DNA from: DASYSA01 sp036003885
GTDB lineage: Bacteria; Acidobacteriota; Blastocatellia; UBA7656
DNA length: 9,045 nucleotides
NCBI GenBank assembly: GCA_036003885.1
Contig: DASYSA010000579.1
Location: 1-9,045, forward strand
Direction of reading: 5' to 3'
In this document: one piece after another, positions 6,402 through 9,045 of the stretch
How positions within the stretch are numbered: position 1 is the first letter of the stretch
How the letters are laid out: the number at the start of each line of letters is the position of its first letter
Notes under the pieces: model-generated
Told to the model about the DNA's origin: nothing
Seen by the model: only the letters and a program-made list of their open reading frames with translations
The model's database searches: none
Made by a program: the position numbers and the translations under genes

Positions 6402-7673
6402 ATGTTAAAAAATGAGTCAGGTTTCACAGTATCAGGCAGTGTCATTTCGTGCCCATCGCGCGACCGAACAGAGTCGAAGCAACAGCAAGCAGGTTTCACC
6501 CTCATCGAACTAGTGGTAGTGATCGCGATTATTGCGATTCTAATCGGGCTGCTGCTGCCTGCGGTTCAGAAGAAGCGTGAAGCATCAAACACACAAAAGT
6601 GCATCGCGAATCTGCATCGAATCGCGGCTGCCGAGGGTAATTTCTTCCAAGCGCACCATGTTTACACCGATTCTTTCGAACAGCTTGGGCTTGGCGCAGA
6701 TTTTCCCCCGGCTGCATGCATGCCGGCGTGCCCTTTCTGGCAAAACAACGGCTACTTCTTCGAGATAAGACTGGATACTTCAGGCCAGAGCTTTAGTGCT
6801 GTTGGCATTCCAGCGGTGCTCGGCAAGACCGGTTCTACAAAATGTGTTACAGACCAGACTGGTGGAGTTTTCACGGCGCCGATACCTGGAGCAGACTCCG
6901 CGCGTGACGACATGTTCGCGCATATACGAGACCGAGCAATCCAGACACTATTTGAATTGGTTCTTCAGCGTCCCGGCGATGTGCAGGCTATCGCGCGGGG
7001 CTTGGAATCACCCGATACGCTGCCTCATACCTTCTCCAATTTGGATGTCAATGGAGACGGACGTGTAACGTTCACTGACATTCAGAACTACAACGGCACA
7101 GGGAGGGACGTGGTCAGCAGCTTCTCCTCCTTCTTCAGTAGAGAGATGGAGCTGGGCGCGGGTGGTGAAGACGCGAGCACGCTTCCCGGCGTGAGTCTCG
7201 CAGATCTTTCAATCCGATCCGGGCACTGCGGCGATGTGACGCGTCTTGAGGCAACCTTCACCGGACTGGCGCACGACCCGACTGCGGTAGAGTATGCCTC
7301 GTTCGCCGAGGGGAGCGTGCGACTCAGTTCCGAGGATGATGGAGAGGTCGTTCGCTTCAGCAATGCCACGTTATTCGCTGAACTCATCCAGCCCGATGCA
7401 GCGAACCAGGGTGCGCGGGCAGGAACATTTACCCTCACAGATATCAACGGCAACTCGGTTGAGGGCATCTTGATCGGGGTGATGCGACCAGGAGTTAGCC
7501 CGGGACCGGATCAGGGAACACTCGACAGTCTCGTCATCGCCATACGTGGTGTGGGGCTGTGGGCTGGAGTATCAGGGAACGGGAACGCGACCATCAACGG
7601 CAACCTCGTAGAGGGGTCGTTCCGAGGAAATCTCCTCATCGTGCCGGCTGTTCAGCGCAGAGGAAGAAATTAG
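6402..7673 (+). CDS. Pseudopilin-like protein with prepilin N-terminal methylation motif and EF-hand-like loop
   Basis: This is a 423-residue protein of the type II secretion/type IV pilin-like class, processed by a prepilin peptidase at the inner membrane. The cleavage motif is AGFTLIELVVV: cut after G31, leaving mature F1 and the conserved Glu at +5 (E36). The hydrophobic helix IAIIAILIGLLLPAV and a QKKREAS segment follow, as in many environmental pseudopilins. The part with GYFFEIRLDTSGQSFSAVGIP and TDQTGGVF resembles pseudopilins common in Acidobacteriota (from memory). Residues 215-226 (DVNGDGRVTFTD) form a complete EF-hand/dockerin-type calcium loop. The roughly 190-residue C-terminal part is beta-rich and unrecognised, and carries near-repeats INGNSVEG (348-355) and INGNLVEG (398-405). 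The leader is long (31 residues) and contains a decoy-like SGFTVSG. AGAGGAG at 6388-6394 supports this ATG. At 423 residues it is far longer than typical major pseudopilins. Confidence 0.85.
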   Translation: MLKNESGFTVSGSVISCPSRDRTESKQQQAGFTLIELVVVIAIIAILIGLLLPAVQKKREASNTQKCIANLHRIAAAEGNFFQAHHVYTDSFEQLGLGADFPPAACMPACPFWQNNGYFFEIRLDTSGQSFSAVGIPAVLGKTGSTKCVTDQTGGVFTAPIPGADSARDDMFAHIRDRAIQTLFELVLQRPGDVQAIARGLESPDTLPHTFSNLDVNGDGRVTFTDIQNYNGTGRDVVSSFSSFFSREMELGAGGEDASTLPGVSLADLSIRSGHCGDVTRLEATFTGLAHDPTAVEYASFAEGSVRLSSEDDGEVVRFSNATLFAELIQPDAANQGARAGTFTLTDINGNSVEGILIGVMRPGVSPGPDQGTLDSLVIAIRGVGLWAGVSGNGNATINGNLVEGSFRGNLLIVPAVQRRGRN

Positions 7674-7692
7674 GCGTGTTTGTGAATAGCTG

Positions 7693-7722
7693 GTGGGCCC
7701 GACGCTTCAAGCCTGGGCCCAC
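7693..7722 (+). promoter_or_regulatory. Intercistronic hairpin between the pseudopilin and the next gene
   Basis: GTGGGCCC (7693-7700) and GGGCCCAC (7715-7722) are perfect 8-base inverted repeats with a 14-base loop. The hairpin begins 20 bases after the pseudopilin stop and ends 11 bases before the Shine-Dalgarno of the following gene. Only a short TTCTT stretch follows, so read-through is likely. It may stabilise or process the transcript, or act as a partial terminator that lowers downstream expression. Confidence 0.5.
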
Positions 7723-7733
7723 TCAGTTCTTAG

Positions 7734-7740
7734 AAGGAGA
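7734..7740 (+). promoter_or_regulatory. Ribosome binding site deciding the start at 7745
   Basis: AAGGAGA lies 4 bases before ATG 7745. The same frame is open back to an ATG at 7559 inside the pseudopilin gene, but that longer version would have no clear ribosome site there and would bury the signal peptide in the interior. This site therefore favours 7745. Confidence 0.8.
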
Positions 7741-7744
7741 AATT

Positions 7745-8263
7745 ATGAAAACGCGAACTATCTCAGTAAAGCTACTCGCGGTGGTTATCGTTCTTGCGAC
7801 ATTGATAACTGTCGGTGCTCTGTGTGGCGCCACTCGGACACATGCTGCGAGCGCCGGAGGAGGCGGCATCTTTGGTACGTTTACCTGGGGCGCGAATCAG
7901 ACCGGCCGTCTTATCGTCACCGCTCCGACCACCGGACAGTGGAGCTCAGGACGCGCGGGCGAGGTCGTGTTGGGCTTCGATGTATTCAGACCCAGCACGG
8001 ACATTAGCGCCGGCCAACAGTCGAGCGGGTCTTGTGTCAAATGGCACATGATCGAGCGACAAGCCTGTCAGGTGACGCTCACTTCCGGCGAAGCAGCCTC
8101 CTTTGATGTCAACGGCGACGGTGTATCAAGTTTCCAGCCTGTGATTATGACCAGTGATGGAAACGCGAAAGACCTGTTGATCACCTTCGAGGTGACGGAA
8201 GGCGGCAGGATCGTCACCGCTGTCGGTATTCCGACGGTCCAAAAGAACCAGGTGGATCATTAG
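7745..8263 (+). CDS. Secreted protein of unknown function with EF-hand-like loop
   Basis: I do not recognise a named family for this 172-residue protein. It begins with a clear Sec signal: basic MKTRTISVK, hydrophobic LLAVVIVLATLITVGALCG, and a cleavage-like THAASA near residue 36. The mature part starts with a glycine run and looks beta-rich (GIFGTFTWGANQTGRLIVTA, EVVLGFDVFRP). C97 and C108 could form a disulfide after export. Residues 121-126 read DVNGDG, like the first half of an EF-hand loop, but position 12 is P132, so calcium binding is less certain than in the upstream pseudopilin. AVGIPTV near residues 159-165 echoes AVGIPAV in that pseudopilin. The gene starts 71 bases after the pseudopilin stop, separated by a hairpin, and probably shares its transcript. 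Secretion to the periplasm or outside is a firm inference; the function is unknown. Confidence 0.82.
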   Translation: MKTRTISVKLLAVVIVLATLITVGALCGATRTHAASAGGGGIFGTFTWGANQTGRLIVTAPTTGQWSSGRAGEVVLGFDVFRPSTDISAGQQSSGSCVKWHMIERQACQVTLTSGEAASFDVNGDGVSSFQPVIMTSDGNAKDLLITFEVTEGGRIVTAVGIPTVQKNQVDH

Positions 8264-8272
8264 TACCGAACC

Positions 8273-8285
8273 AGGAGGTAACTCC
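8273..8285 (+). promoter_or_regulatory. Orphan Shine-Dalgarno inside a small hairpin
   Basis: AGGAGGTA (8273-8280) is a near-perfect Shine-Dalgarno, but no start codon lies at a normal distance after it. GGAG (8274-8277) can pair with CTCC (8282-8285) across GTAA, a GNRA-type tetraloop. A second CAGGAGGT at 8321-8328 is the real site for the Hcp-like gene. The first could be a duplication relic or a ribosome standby site. Confidence 0.35.
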
Positions 8286-8334
8286 GAGTACAGACAAACA
8301 GTCTATCAAGTTCGCAAAAACAGGAGGTCGATAT

Positions 8335-8865
8335 ATGAAAAGACTGATCGCATTGAGCATCGCTATTCTCAATTTGAGCGCCGCGGCGCTTGCCGCGGGC
8401 GACGTGAACATCACCATTGATTCATCGAAGCAGGGGCAAGTCAAAACTACTGCGAAGGAGTTTCGTTACTCTCAATCGCCTCGCGATCTCGCTAACGCAC
8501 AATCGAGCGCGGCGATGGCGAGCGCGCCTACGACCAGCGGTCGCATGACCAGCGCTGCGGGGGGCGTAAGACGACCGAACGATCCCATAGTGATAATTCG
8601 ATATACGGACAGCGCGTCTCCGCTCCTGGTGCGCGCTGCGGCTCAGGGTGAAACACTGACGACGGTGTTGTTTGAATTCGTTCGAATGACCGGCACCGGG
8701 CGGCCTCAGGTCTATCAAACCGTGCGCCTCACAAATGCAATGGTCTCATCAGTCAGAACTGTGAACGGCGCAGACCGCCCGATGGAGGAGGTTTCTTTCA
8801 CGTTTCAAAAGATCGAGTACGAGAACCGAGACTCCAGCGTCGCTCCGGCCACTTCATGGCGTTAA
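8335..8865 (+). CDS. Hcp-like protein with N-terminal Sec signal peptide
   Basis: This 176-residue protein resembles Hcp, the ring-forming tube protein of type VI secretion systems. Residues 22-160 follow the Hcp order: DVNITIDSSKQGQ (first strand), KEFRYSQSPRD (compare the WSWGMSQSG region), a variable loop rich in Ser/Ala/Gly, then VIIRYTDSASPLLVRAAAQG (compare the SFTKYIDKSTPNLMMAC region). YQTVRLTNAMVSSVRT and MEEVSFTFQKIEYEN complete the pattern. Classical Hcp is cytoplasmic and lacks a signal. Here residues 1-21 (MKRLIALSIAILNLSAAALA, then A) form a textbook Sec signal peptide. The fold could give hexameric rings in the periplasm or outside the cell. No other type VI gene is visible. 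AGGAGGT at 8322-8328 supports this ATG. It follows the secreted-protein gene by 71 bases and precedes the lipoprotein gene by 37. Fold assignment is fairly sure; function is not known. Confidence 0.8.
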   Translation: MKRLIALSIAILNLSAAALAAGDVNITIDSSKQGQVKTTAKEFRYSQSPRDLANAQSSAAMASAPTTSGRMTSAAGGVRRPNDPIVIIRYTDSASPLLVRAAAQGETLTTVLFEFVRMTGTGRPQVYQTVRLTNAMVSSVRTVNGADRPMEEVSFTFQKIEYENRDSSVAPATSWR

Positions 8866-8902
8866 TGGCAGACATCATCTTCATTTGAAGGAGAAGGGAA
8901 AC

Positions 8903-9045
8903 ATGAAACTCGCATTGATGTTTATCCTGGTCACCAATCTGCTAATAACTTCTTGCGGGTCGACGCAAGGATCTCAACCCGAAGGTCAGCCTCAGCCTGC
9001 GGCCGGAGAAGTAACAGATCAATCTGCCTGCACGCTGCTAACCTC
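8903..9045 (+). CDS. Putative lipoprotein (3' partial)
   Basis: The window ends inside this gene, and 47 codons are visible. The start MKLALMFILVTNLLITSCGS is a lipoprotein signal: a single Lys, a hydrophobic core and the lipobox ITSC, so Cys18 would be lipidated. A Gln/Pro/Gly-rich linker follows (QGSQPEGQPQPAAGE), then SACTLLT. That string resembles the opening of small lipoprotein domains beginning C.LLT, but too little is present to name a family. GAAGGAGAAGG at 8887-8897 is a good ribosome site. The gene begins 37 bases after the Hcp-like gene on the same strand, so co-transcription is likely. It would be anchored in the inner or outer membrane; Ser at +3 rather than Asp at +2 argues against inner-membrane retention by the E. 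coli rule, which may not apply here. Confidence 0.8.
   Translation, partial: MKLALMFILVTNLLITSCGSTQGSQPEGQPQPAAGEVTDQSACTLLT

Noticed and set aside
7559..7744. Start of the 172-aa secreted protein at ATG 7559
   Set aside because: It would overlap the pseudopilin by 115 bases and place the signal peptide internally. ATG 7745 has AAGGAGA at the right distance.
8335..8865. Evidence for a complete type VI secretion system
   Set aside because: Only an Hcp-like protein is present and it carries a Sec signal. No sheath, baseplate, VgrG or ClpV genes are in the window.
8879..8890. CTTC-ATTT-GAAG hairpin in front of the lipoprotein gene
   Set aside because: A four-pair stem is too weak to claim, although its right arm touches the ribosome site.
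1..9045. CRISPR arrays, tRNA or rRNA genes, intact insertion sequences
   Set aside because: I saw no regularly spaced repeats, no tRNA cloverleaf, no rRNA-like stretch and no transposase homology on either strand.

Overview
The window looks like a stretch of a soil-type, moderately GC-rich bacterial chromosome, most plausibly Acidobacteriota (Blastocatellia-like). This is an inference from gene style: a beta-propeller sensor kinase of the two-component-propeller type, a long pseudopilin with a conserved prepilin N-terminus, and a Sec-exported Hcp-like protein. No rRNA or other taxonomic marker is present. Every intact gene lies on the + strand.

Layout. (1) Bases 1-1317 hold the 3' part of a GH29-type alpha-L-fucosidase, cut by the window edge. 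(2) Bases 1318-2272 (about 955 bp) contain no intact gene. They carry two remnants: a short internal piece of a molybdopterin-binding oxidoreductase large subunit on the - strand (about 1511-1711) and the C-terminal third of an aldo/keto reductase on the + strand (about 1805-2134). This looks like a rearrangement scar. The stretch ends in a strong imperfect hairpin (2209-2245) just upstream of the next gene. (3) Bases 2273-6145 encode a two-component pair: a 1019-aa sensor kinase (signal peptide, propeller, Y_Y_Y domain, one membrane segment, HisKA_3, HATPase) and a 226-aa NarL/FixJ-type response regulator. A nested inverted repeat (5326-5388) overlaps the kinase stop codon. (4) Bases 6402-9045 carry four closely spaced genes, each with a good Shine-Dalgarno sequence. 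They encode a 423-aa pseudopilin with an EF-hand-like loop, a 172-aa secreted protein with a similar loop, a 176-aa signal-peptide-bearing Hcp-like protein, and the start of a lipoprotein.

How they may work together. The kinase should sense an extracytoplasmic ligand and phosphorylate the adjacent regulator. The four-gene cluster encodes only products with envelope or export signals and is probably one transcript. Whether the two-component pair controls it is unproven and rests on proximity and orientation. The most unusual element is the Hcp-like protein with a cleavable signal peptide, sitting beside a pseudopilin and a lipoprotein with no type VI secretion genes visible. This could be an undescribed extracytoplasmic assembly, but nothing in the sequence proves it.
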